DNA of 64,000 bases from Eustoma russellianum (Eukaryota > Streptophyta > Magnoliopsida > Gentianales > Gentianaceae), in NCBI GenBank assembly GCA_036186865.1, contig AP025057.1:24752517-24816516 (forward strand), written 5' to 3'. Shown one piece after another: positions 41,351 through 49,620 of this stretch. Numbering within the stretch: position 1 is the stretch's first letter; every line of letters starts with the position of its first letter. A program made the translations under genes and the position numbers. The notes beneath the pieces are model-generated. The model searched no databases, was not told the origin of the DNA, and saw nothing but the letters and a program-made list of their open reading frames with translations.

Positions 41351-43959
41351 GGCCATTAAGTAATTTTTGGCTTAATTGACTTTAATTTTATGAATAGTAT
41401 GTTTCAATAGTTAAGATATAATATGTGATGAAATATGACTAAATTTGAATGTATATAATATATTATAAGACAAATATATATAAATGTATATATAAATGAT
41501 TTATTTATTTTTTGCCCTTAGGCCTTTTATGAAAAAATAACCTTATTATGTAGTACACATGTATATATGTATAATATATATGTTAAGATATGAAAATGAA
41601 TAAGCTTTGGATATTACATACTATTTTGCCTTGCATGTACCGAAAAAGGGCTGTTGGTGACTAGGGTGCGTATGCACCAAAATTGTTGTTAAGGTTGAAT
41701 TAGTAGAAATGTGGTGTGCTTGGCCAATGAATGATGCATGTACAAACTGTTTTGTAAGAGGTTTGCATATGATTTTCTGTATGATACTAGTTCAAGGTGT
41801 TTACTAAGCTCGAGAGTTGGACATACATTTGTCTTTAGAGAGGCCATTAAGGCCGGGAAACCTTCGATAAACGAATAGGTCATGCGAAAATTTTCAAAAT
41901 TATTAATATCTTGCATTAAATGTATGTAAACAGTTGTCATTTTTTGGACATCTTATTTGTCTGGCCAACCAACCCTAAACTCGTTGAATGTGCCTTTTAA
42001 ATTTTTCACCCTTGCAGATCTGATGGCTAGTGAGGGTTTACCGACTCGATCCACCTACCCACCATCTACACATGACATCTCAGGAGAGTTTAATATGTTC
42101 CTCTCTCAGCATGAGCAGCTTGGGTCGGTTTCGACCGCAGCTCTTGCTGCGGACGCAGACCTTATAGGGTCTGCCGAGAGGTCCGCACCCCCCGATCTAC
42201 GCCGCCACCCACACCCACCGGTTCAGCACCTCATCCGGCGTCTGATGCGGCATAAGACGAGGGTGTCATACAAGGGCGTCGTGCCCTCCCTTGGTCACAT
42301 GATACCCATACGTAAGTAATGATTTATTTTTTTAACACGTTTTCAAATATATTTCACGAGTTATTTTTTCCTAACAACTTCACCTCTTTCAGGTTTGCAC
42401 CGGACCCGGGCCAGATTTCCGGTTGCATCACTCGGTCCTTCCACCTGAGGCAGGACCCAGCTGGATATGCCTGGTCCCGTGTGACCCCGCAGACACGTAG
42501 GTTCTACTGGGATGAGTTTCAGGTATTCAAATTTGATGAATTTCACTTTTTGATACATAATCGATCATTACTTTTCTAACCACGTTTTTACTTTTCCTCC
42601 ATATAATAATTGCAGAAGGCGTACAGCTGGCCAGCTGACATCGCCCACGACGTGGAGCAGGCCTGGCGGCATAGGGCCGCCAAACGCTACAGGGACTTCG
42701 TCAACGCGCACAAGACCAGGTGGGAGCGTGACCCTAATTCTACCAGGCCTGCCTACGTATCCGAGGCCACCTGGGCGGGGTGGATAGAAGGGTGGATGGA
42801 CCCTGCTACCCAAGCCCACAGCGCCCGGAACGCGGCGAACCGGCGCAGCGGCAATGTACAGGGCCCAGCACCTGCCACACACTCAGGTGGTTCGGTTTCC
42901 CACGCCACCACGATGCATTCTATGGTAAGTATTTTAATATTGGATTATTTAGATTCATTGATTTCATTGGATTATTTAGATTCATTGACTTAAGTGGATT
43001 ATTTACATTCATTGACTTAAGTGGATTATTTATATTCATTGATTTCTTATGTTGCGCTGTTGTTTTTTTGGTATTCGTATATGGTTAATTTAAGTAGTAT
43101 ATGTGTTCATTTGCCTTTTTCTTTTTATTTTTGATTTGACTTGGGAGAGGCCTTTAAGGCCGGGATACCTCCGATAAACGAATAGGTCATGCCGAAATTT
43201 TTAAAATTCTAGATTTCACTAACATATTTTATTTCATTCTTTCAGCAGGAGGAGATGGGGGAGTGGCCAGCCTCCTACGATCTCTTCTACAAGACGCATC
43301 GGAAGAAAGCCTCCGATGGGACGGAGGACTGGATCACGGCGAAGGCCCGCGACATCAGTGTAAGTAGACTACAATATCATTTGTTTTTTCCTTAGTTTGT
43401 TTTATTGCTAAACCCTAAACCCTAACAATTCTTATTCTCATTTCAAGACGAGTACAACAGATTACTCGCACAAAGGGGAGAAGAGGCCGACAAGAACCGC
43501 GCTTATTGGGATGCGGTTCGGACCGTCGGCCCTCAGAATAAGAAGAAGAGGGAGGTGTACGAGGTTGGATCAACAGCGCCACGCTTCTTTCCCGAAGTTC
43601 TGCATCCAGGTGCTTCCTCTGAGGCCAGCACCTCCGCGCCTTCTACAGCCCTAGAGAATCTTTCGAGCCTGGAATCAGAGCATGCGGCGCTGCAGCATGA
43701 GGTGGAGACCATTAGGGTGCAGCATGAGGAGAGTGTACAGGCACTGCGGTCACAGCTGACTCAGACCCAGCAGGAGCTGCAGCAGTCGCTTCAGCAGGCG
43801 CTTCAGCAGGCGGTTGAGCATGCGCAGCAGCAGACGAACCAGCAAATCTCGCAGCTATCGCATCTCATCATCTCTATCATTTCCAGCTCCTCGCAGCCTC
43901 AGCCTCCCCCTGATGGTCACTCTTCTCCGCATGATCCCCCTCCATCTTCCTCTGCATAG
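34457..43959 (+). CDS. CACTA second gene (TNP1/Transposase_24-like), six putative exons, split by LINE insertion in intron 1
   Basis: Possible first exon 34457-34545 (MAISPLRPPAKSPLLPRR, donor GGTTAG), then 42018-42311 (LMASEGLPTRSTYPPSTHD), 42393-42522 (FHLRQDPAGYAWSRVTPQTR, RFYWDEFQ), 42616-42924 (KAYSWPADIAHDVEQAW, WAGWIEGWMDP), 43246-43359 (EEMGEWPASYDLFYKTHRKK) and 43447-43959 (DEYNRLLAQRGEEADKNRAY, a Gln-rich coiled coil, end PPPSSSA). The middle exons match the plant Ptta/En/Spm transposase family. In En/Spm this protein class binds subterminal repeats. Problems: phases of exons 1, 2 and 3 do not join, and the last acceptor reads CAA instead of CAG (43444-43446), so splicing would move one base and shift the frame. 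Intron 1 is about 7.5 kb, mostly LINE and LTR-like sequence. Exons 4-6 are secure by comparison with CACTA-1; exons 1-2 are tentative. Confidence 0.62.
34570..35113 (+). repeat. AT-rich LTR-F-like fragment in CACTA-2, left part
   Basis: TATACACTACACACGCACAC, TATAAACACGCACAT and repeated TATATACGGTTTT match the 20600-20960 region of solo LTR F. Includes long (TA)n runs. It is separated from its right part (41197-41640) by the LINE. Confidence 0.55.
35114..35124. repeat. target site duplication of the LINE, left copy (ATATACGGCAG)
   Basis: Identical to 41186-41196 after the poly(A) tail. Confidence 0.92.
35302..36516 (+). CDS. LINE ORF1 protein (DUF4283 plus CCHC zinc knuckle), 404 aa
   Basis: Open from ATG to TGA. 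Residues about 40-190 match the DUF4283 RNA-binding-like domain of plant L1 ORF1 (IDELAAPFKYSLVGTFWYG, LLNFRHEADYLRCFYRR, WTVDFDPSTDVPIVPVWIAF, GLPIHLDRKEAIFEI). Residues 219-232 form CTSCRRLGHAASSC, a CX2CX4HX4C knuckle. A Pro-rich stretch (PPPPPPPPRRPQAQRW) and a hydrophilic tail with RRKRRAKKD follow. ORF1 proteins coat LINE RNA to form the transposition particle. Its stop overlaps the ORF2 start in ATGA (36513-36516), suggesting reinitiation. No lesion seen. Confidence 0.88.
   Translation: MPDAPPSFAAVVSGAVSSQSINISPKTVSRYKGIPLISFSDSEIDELAAPFKYSLVGTFWYGRPPLKVIRDVFEKIGFQPDLRITLIDQAYILLNFRHEADYLRCFYRRSWHISGCHMRITKWTVDFDPSTDVPIVPVWIAFPGLPIHLDRKEAIFEIVKPIGSPIKLDVATTEGLRPSVARVCVEVDISKELPQKIYLEAKGRFILQTINYEDLPLFCTSCRRLGHAASSCTPPLVETIPPPPPPPPRRPQAQRWTPVKKRPAAQTNHPENEPPLADIPLHERSPIRKAAPAADIAEDTLESLREPLETSDIGHSSDTDLPVTDNIEIPTVPEEVANRIQQLPSTLDMDTLISRLQESADDFIQVVPRRKRRAKKDLPPLPPSSILTRSASHAIQGSNSTLSQ
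36513..40366 (+). pseudogene. LINE ORF2 (endonuclease, reverse transcriptase, RNase H) with one frameshift
   Basis: Starts MNIMIWNIRGLRALKPRLHQ, the APE-type endonuclease entry, with IIEPK carrying the catalytic Glu. A one-base shift near 36806-36809 breaks the frame; from 36839 it is open for 1,175 codons. Seen in order: LGGDFNTFRSLSDHEGR and SDHTPPLL (endonuclease), GPDGFDGNFYRSCW, ALITLIPKKPSPATFSDYRP, LDMMKAFDRVSWEYLE, GVKQGDPLSPLLFILAAEG and THLAYADDLLIF (reverse transcriptase; YADD at about 38540-38551), a CX2C...H..C zinc motif (CPFCKRESAKIDHVFLSC), then RNase H with NVDAAVG, HAEIQAAL, LESDC and REANMAAHYLA. The enzyme nicks DNA and copies its RNA at the site. The single frameshift is the only lesion I find. 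Confidence 0.9.
40385..41149 (+). CDS. third open frame of the LINE (254 aa, unknown)
   Basis: Starts 18 bases after the ORF2 stop with ATG and stays open to TGA at 41147-41149, only about 12 bases before the AATAAA. It begins MDWRYFTSPACTTWAAGRHG and MLKHPFFYDFCSFF, has a hydrophobic stretch around residues 60-105 (IIAGIFTLSPWPP, FGILIVLITFRIYALLI), then HYGGSEGW-like and TPRPSIADYTICSLILLLHT segments. I do not recognise a family. Plant L1 elements normally have two ORFs, so this occupies what would be the 3' UTR. It could be a real ORF3, a decayed captured fragment, or a chance open frame, though 254 codons is long for chance at this base composition. Confidence 0.5.
   Translation: MDWRYFTSPACTTWAAGRHGMLKHPFFYDFCSFFHKHNILFCFIGATWISHRHILISKLSNGGLYCWIIAGIFTLSPWPPSQGDLGMHFGILIVLITFRIYALLIHSLHLREIPHVVYYLPAFKDITPQTDLAHSFIILSRWHRNYHGGSEGWFSKETPRPSIADYTICSLILLLHTPASNLDLHTILHLYHINDSRINMYAFSFAKVLSTRVVLLDKVLMRHIIYDWRYEIISSLFHLFAYSDICTMVFLRQK
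41158..41185 (+). terminator. LINE poly(A) signal and tail
   Basis: TTAATAAAATTTCCCTTCAT followed by about eight A, directly before the right target duplication at 41186. Confidence 0.8.
41186..41196. repeat. target site duplication of the LINE, right copy (ATATACGGCAG)
   Basis: Exact repeat of 35114-35124. Confidence 0.92.
41197..41640 (+). repeat. AT-rich LTR-F-like fragment in CACTA-2, right part
   Basis: ATGAAAATGAATAAGCTTTGGATATTACATA and CCCTTAGGCCTTTTATG match the tandem region of solo LTR F (21150-21620). Contains a (TA)n run at about 41300-41350. Confidence 0.6.
41837..41902. repeat. intronic repeat block, CACTA-2 copy 1
   Basis: AGAGAGGCCATTAAGGCCGG then CTTCGATAAACGAATAGGTC, about 115 bases before the acceptor at 42017. 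GGCCATTAAGGCC is a short inverted repeat. Confidence 0.85.
43143..43209. repeat. intronic repeat block, CACTA-2 copy 2
   Basis: GGAGAGGCCTTTAAGGCCGG then CTCCGATAAACGAATAGGTC, just upstream of the exon 5 acceptor at 43245. Confidence 0.85.
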
Positions 43960-44261
43960 TATTTCATTTTTTGATTTTTCGTACAGTCTATTTCATTTAT
44001 TGTATTGACATATTCTTTGTACTTTTATATTTTATATGATATTTATACGGATTCTATTTCATTTGTGTTGTTTAATTATACGAACTTCAATACGCAAGTA
44101 GTGTATTTCTGTATAACATTCGTACAAATGATTTAATATACAAAATAAAATATATTATAAAAATTAAATAATAATGAAAACTATTTAATTAATAATATAT
44201 TGTATTATTTATAAACTAAAAATATTTAATATTTGATATTAAATATTAAATTAAAAAATAG

Positions 44262-44641
44262 CGACAAACCTGCGACGAAACCGAAATGTCGCAGACCGGA
44301 AATAAAAAAATCAAAAATGTAAAAATAGCGATGAAATTTTGCGACGAAATAATATGTCGCAGAAAGGAAATAAAAAAAATTAAAAATTATAAAATAGCGA
44401 CGAAAAAAATACACCGACGAAAAAACGACGGCAATAACAGGTCGCAGACCTGACAGATTTTCGTTGCAACTGTGCGACGAAACACCGACGAAATTTTTCC
44501 GTCTCAATATAGCGACGCTTCACCGACGAAATTCACTTTGCGACAAGCCGTATTACAACCTACTGTTTTCGTCGCTATATGCCTCTAGCGACGAAATGGC
44601 GACGATTTTTGTCTGCCGCTATCTGTCTTTTTTTTGTGGTG
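44262..44641. repeat. right subterminal repeat array and terminal inverted repeat of CACTA-2
   Basis: Repeated GCGACGAAA, CACCGACGAAA and TCGTCGCTAT motifs ending in TTTTTTTTGTGGTG. Closely parallels 27362-27686 of CACTA-1. Confidence 0.82.
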
Positions 44642-44655
44642 ATATTATAGTAAAC

Positions 44656-45484
44656 TGTTGAGTCAATAGAACACCGCATATAACCATGTTATTAAGACCA
44701 AGACTAGCACGATCACAGTGTGTTTCTGTATTATTGCGAAAGTGTATATTTCATGGAGTAGGCAATGCAAGACGGTAAGACAGTATCTCTTACGTTGTTA
44801 TGACGGTGTCGATGTCAAACTGAAGTTAGAAAATTAAAGAGTATCTGTTCCAATCACATTGTACTTTGGTGAGTAGGACACAGAAAGGACAGTGTCAAAT
44901 AAAAAACAAGTGAGGTGATTGTCAAAGATGATGAGTTAAGCTAGCAAGAGGTGCAGAAGCAAGCGGGCATATCAGCAGCTAAGATGGGCACCTGTATGAT
45001 CAAATTGAAATCACCCGAAGTTGATTCTTGATGCAAAAATCGTGGTCAAGAGTGGAGATCTAAGATCATAAGTTGCTGGGATCGTGATTGAAGGAAAAAA
45101 GAAACATTGAAGTGAACGCGCGAAGGATGAAGAAACAGAGAAGCGCAATGAGTTGGCGGGGAGTTGATTTAAACATGTGAAAAGATGCTTTTGCCCTTTT
45201 GCAAATAGATAAGAACTGAATCAGTTGAGGGACATTCTTGTACATTCGCTGCCTTCTTCCTCCTCCCGCTGCTTATGAACTTGTATATATACAATGCAGC
45301 GGTTACAATCTTCATTTGAGCTTCTTGAATGAATAACATAAAAGTTCTCCATTTCTTGCTGAGTGAAGTTTCTCTCTTCTTGTTTGATAGTTCAAATATC
45401 GTTTGTTTCTTGTATTTGTTTGGATAAATGATTGATCAAATATGTTGTCAATTATTGTTTGATTGATTTTTATGAATTTTATCA
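44656..45484 (+). repeat. 5' LTR of element D (about 829 bp; start uncertain)
   Basis: Ends TTTTATCA at 45484 directly before the primer site. Carries a TATATATA box (45294-45301), then a probable R/U5. TGTTGAGTCAATAG at 44656 is the best TG start but cannot be checked without the second LTR. It begins only 12 bases after the CACTA-2 target duplication. Confidence 0.6.
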
Positions 45485-45496
45485 TGGTATCAAAGA
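45485..45496 (+). other. primer binding site of element D (initiator tRNA-Met, diverged)
   Basis: TGGTATCAAAGA, two mismatches or fewer from TGGTATCAGAGC, directly after the LTR. Confidence 0.75.
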
Positions 45497-45558
45497 ACTT
45501 TTTCGATCAGTGAATAAGCATTCTGTAGTTAGCTTCATTTCTTGCTAGATTTGTGATC

Positions 45559-47985
45559 ATGGATTCCGCTTCCGCATCTACTAGTCGAAATAATAATGCT
45601 GAGAATTTAGCGTCAAATCCGTTATACTTACATCCGAATGAGAGTCCTGCAGCTGTGCTTGTCCAACCTCCACTTAACTGCCATAATTTCCATTCATAGA
45701 GTAGAACTTTATGTACGGCATTAATAATCAAGAATAAGATGTGTTTTATTGACGGATCAATGAAGAAACATGCAGAAGATGATGTCACATATATTGCGTG
45801 GAGCCAACGCCATACGATGGTACAATCTTGGATCCAGAATTGTGTTACTCCAGCAATTGCGCATAGCATTATGTGGTTTGAGACAAATTTTGATGTTTGG
45901 AAGGATTTGACGCTGAGGTATGCTGGAGGAGATCCATTTTGTTTGTCAGATCCGTTGGAGCAATTTTACGCGGTAAAACAAGAAGGTATGTCTATCAATG
46001 ATTATTTTACAAAATTGAAGTCACTGTAGAAAGAAATGTTGATTCTAAGGCCCATACCTAGATGTTCCTGTAGCATGTGTGTTTGTGACATTGCTGGAAA
46101 AGTCAATAAGTTTGTAGAAGGAGATTTTGTAATTAAATTCATAAAAGGCTTAAGCGCAAAATTTGATCCTATGAGATCTCAAAATTTTGTCATGACACAT
46201 TTGCCCAATATCTCTACTACTTTCTCTATGTCATTACAGTATGAGAGGAAAGTCATGTTTGGTGGTGTGCAGCAACAGTTTTCCAATAATCCTACTGCCT
46301 TGGTGGCTGATGGTTTTAACAAACCTGAACCTGCAAGTTTTGATGTTGGAAATTTTAATCCTAGATCACAGGGAGCAAGTTTTAGAGGTGTGACAAGGGG
46401 GACCAGCACAGGATATCATAACTTTTCTCAGAAGCCTGTTTGTATGCATTGTGGTATGAGTGGACATACTGTAGAAAGATGTTACAAGATATATGGATAT
46501 CCTCCGGGATTCAAGACAAGGCCAAAGGTCAACATGGCTGATGTCTGTGGTCAGGACATGAACGTGTCAGGAGGTTGTGAGGGAAGTCGATCTCAGCCTA
46601 ATGTTGCACCAACATCTCAGCAGCAGATACACATGTCCATTCTCACAGTGGATCAACATAACAACTTGATGAATATCTTAAGCAGTTGCAATGAGTCAAA
46701 GGATGTCACTGATCATGATTCATCTGTATCTCACCCTTCTGTAATGAGTTCCCAAGCTATGATGCACATTGATAAAGCGACATGTCAGTTTTCCTTTTGT
46801 GTTTCTAGTGTATGGATCCTAAACTCAGGAGCAACGAACCATATTTCATGTTCCTTGTCCTTTTTTAATCAATCTAATCCTATTGATAATGTCTCAGTTA
46901 AGATGCCTAACAATATATCAGTCATGGCTACTCATGTTGGCACAATTGTTCTTAGTCATTTTATTACCTTGACAGATGTCCTATATGTCCCATCCTTTTC
47001 ATTTAACCTACTTTCATTAAGTAGGTTGTCTTTGGCTTCTCATGTTTGTGCTTACTTCCATGGTTATGATTGCATTCTTCAGGAACAATACTCCAAGAGG
47101 AAGATTGGCTCAACTAGATTGATAAATGGCCTTTATTCTGTTTCTGGTACATCCAAGCTGCCGCTACTAAAGCCAAGAATTCAGTGAGCACAAGTTCTTT
47201 GATTGAGAAGCCTCTACCTACTTGTTTTTCTTCATGTTCTCATCGTTGTTCATCTTCCGTGCTATGGCACCTCAGACTTGGCCATGCTTCAGTGCCAAGA
47301 CTGAGAGAAATAAACATGATAGTGCCTTCTATTGTTGCAACAGATGTAAAAGCGTATTGCAAAGTGTGTCCAATGGCCAAACACAGAAAGTTGTCATGTC
47401 ATGTGTCTTTATCTACTTCTGCCTTTTGCTTTGATTTACTGCATATTGACATATGGGGTCCTTATAGGTGCCCACAATGTATGGACAAACCTACTTTCTT
47501 ACAATTGTTGATGATAAAAGTAGGTTCACCTGGACATATCTGATTAAGGCTAAGACAGAAGCAAAACAAGTTATTCAAAATTTCTATCAATATGTTGGGA
47601 CGCAATTTTCCAAAAGCATAAAAATCATTAGAACTGACAATTCTCTTGAATTAGCCTTAAACCAGTTCTTTTCTCCAAAAGGCATTGTGCATCAGAAAAT
47701 CTGTCCATACACACATCAACAAAACGAATTGGTAGAAAGAAAGCAGCAGCACTTGCTCACTGTTGCTAGAGCACTGAGATTCCAAGCCAATCTCCCACTT
47801 GAGTTATGGGAGTTTTGTATCCAACGTACCACTTACATTGTCAATCTGTTGCCTACACCAGTTCTAGATAGCAAAACACCCTTTTCCATTCTTTATGACT
47901 GTAACCCTTCTTATAATGACTTGAAAGTCTTTGGCTGCCTGGCATTTGCATACAACACATCACCACAAAAAGGGAAATTTGATAC
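45559..47985 (+). pseudogene. gag-pol: copia gag-pol of element D: gag, protease, integrase (broken)
   Basis: ATG at 45559 gives MDSASASTSRNNN, then NPLYLHPNESPAAVLVQPPL, the Retrotran_gag_3 entry. TAG stops at 45697-45699 and 46027-46029 stand where relatives have Trp. Residues about 295-308 are CMHCGMSGHTVERC followed by YKIYGYPPGFK, the zinc knuckle of this group. Protease WILNSGATNHISC has Asn (46822-46824) for the catalytic Asp. A TGA near 47185 and a frameshift near 47470 break pol. Integrase shows LWHLRLGHAS, CPMAKHRK, LLHIDIWGPY, IIRTDNS.E and NELVERKQQ, then VFGCLAFAYNTSPQKGKFD at the H insertion. Confidence 0.88.
47981..47985. repeat. target site duplication of element H, left copy (GATAC)
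   Basis: Matches 57252-57256; removing H restores the integrase frame of D. Confidence 0.9.
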
Positions 47986-49620
47986 TGATGTGTATTTCTT
48001 CACCTACTAGCAAATATACTAGGTCTGAATATAGAAACAGTAGGTGAGTAGGTTGTCGATCCCTCGAAGACTAGTTTTTAAGTACCAAAATTATATTTTT
48101 GCCTCAATTTAAACCTCTCAAAAATTGGAATAAAAATAATAATTAATGCAATCGTACTGTACACGTCACAAATAACCGGAGACTTACTTTTTCTTAAGGA
48201 ATTCCTGACTAGTTATGCCCTGTTTGAGTTTTTCTTTTCTGAAGGTTCAGCAATTTTTACTATCTAATCAACATGCACATTGAATTTGATTCCAATTGCT
48301 AAGGATGAAATTCTTAATTTTAGCTACTACCCAATCCCTTGGTGTAGAAACCTAACTCTGTGTGACAAACTTCGTATCGCTACGCAAATTTTAATCCATC
48401 GATTCGCATTCAATTTCTTTAGAATTTTCTAATCATCCACCCGTAGAAACTGAATCTATCCCTAGCCAATTTTGCTACAGGTTTGCTGTTGACACGGTCA
48501 TAAATAAAATTTTCACCTTCCGGTTCTTCAAATTTAATTACATGTTCTATCAGCAGGTAGCTAATCTATTGAAACAATAAACACACCAACAAGAATTAGC
48601 AAAGGAAAAAATAACGAACAATTAAGTGAGATAATAAAAATGCTAATATTGTAGCACAAAAAAATCAAACATCGCGATAACCAGTCAGGAAAATAGAAAT
48701 TTAGCTATGGATTAAATCCATAATATCCATCAAATCAATGTATAATTGAATAAGAAGTAGTAGAAAAAGAAATCGTGTATAAAACTGCACTGCAGAGCAT
48801 CTTCGGAACACGCGCTGATTGACTGCAGGCTGACGCATTGGCTGGACAGGACAGAAAGTCTGCTACCGCTGACTGACGTGGCGGGCAGGGATTGGCTAGC
48901 GACCTAACCCCTCTGACGCGATGGGACTGCACAGGAAGCTGCTCTCAACTTTTCTTCTCTTTCCTGCCGCTGGTCAACTGAAAGCTGCTGCCTTCTTTCT
49001 TTTTCTGGTCAGTAGAGAGCAGCTGACTTTCTTTTCTCTCTAAATTTTGAATGGCAACAAATGGAGAGAGGAAAATGAGCCTCGGGAAACGCGTGCTGCC
49101 ATTGCTCTCCATTTCTTCTGGCTGCGCAATTTATAGGCGTGAAATGCACAGAGGGAAGCTACTCAGCTCCATTTTTTCCCTCAACTGTCCATTAATTTCA
49201 ACAAATTTCCTGATATGATTTGATTGCAATAGATGAAGTTTATCTTCTTTTTTAACTTCTTTCCTCGAGAACCGCGTCTGCTTTGAAGAAAATTCTGCTG
49301 GAAGATTGATGCCTTGCCTCCCCATTTTCTACCTTTATTTTCTGCAATATTAATAGAACTGTGTAGAGCCTAATTAAACATAAATCAATATTACATTTAG
49401 CTAAATAACATAGACTTTAACATCATTTAAGTGGTAGCTCAGTTAAGCTCAGAAAATAAAGTTAATTTAGCTAACAAAAGTAATATTTTCTATTTAATCA
49501 CATAAACACTTCCATTATTCAATTTGATTATTATCATTACTTTTATGTGTCGATTGAGCCAAATATTGCTCGATATAAGTAGTAGAGTGTACAAAAATAT
49601 ATATGAAAGTTGATTATACA
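47986..49620 (-). repeat. 3' LTR of element H (left copy, 1,635 bp)
   Basis: Plus strand begins TGATGTGTATTTCTTCACC and ends GATTATACA. Next to it, ACTACCCTCC (minus GGAGGGTAGT) is the likely polypurine tract. Single copy of the block that is triplicated in the right LTR. Confidence 0.9.

Larger units (their letters stand above)
28507..44641 (+). mobile_element. CACTA-2: large En/Spm-type DNA transposon (16.1 kb with nested LINE)
   Basis: Ends CACCACAAAAAG (28507) and TTTTTTTTGTGGTG (ending 44641) with a perfect 3-bp target duplication ATA (28504-28506, 44642-44644). Contents in order: left subterminal array, small antisense ORF (29062-29391), transposase gene (30374-34140), start of a second gene (34457), AT-rich LTR-derived intron broken by a LINE (35125-41185), remaining exons of the second gene (42018-43959), right subterminal array. 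Without the LINE it is about 10 kb, normal for an autonomous plant CACTA. Transposase is intact by eye; the second gene has a splice-site lesion. Confidence 0.92.
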
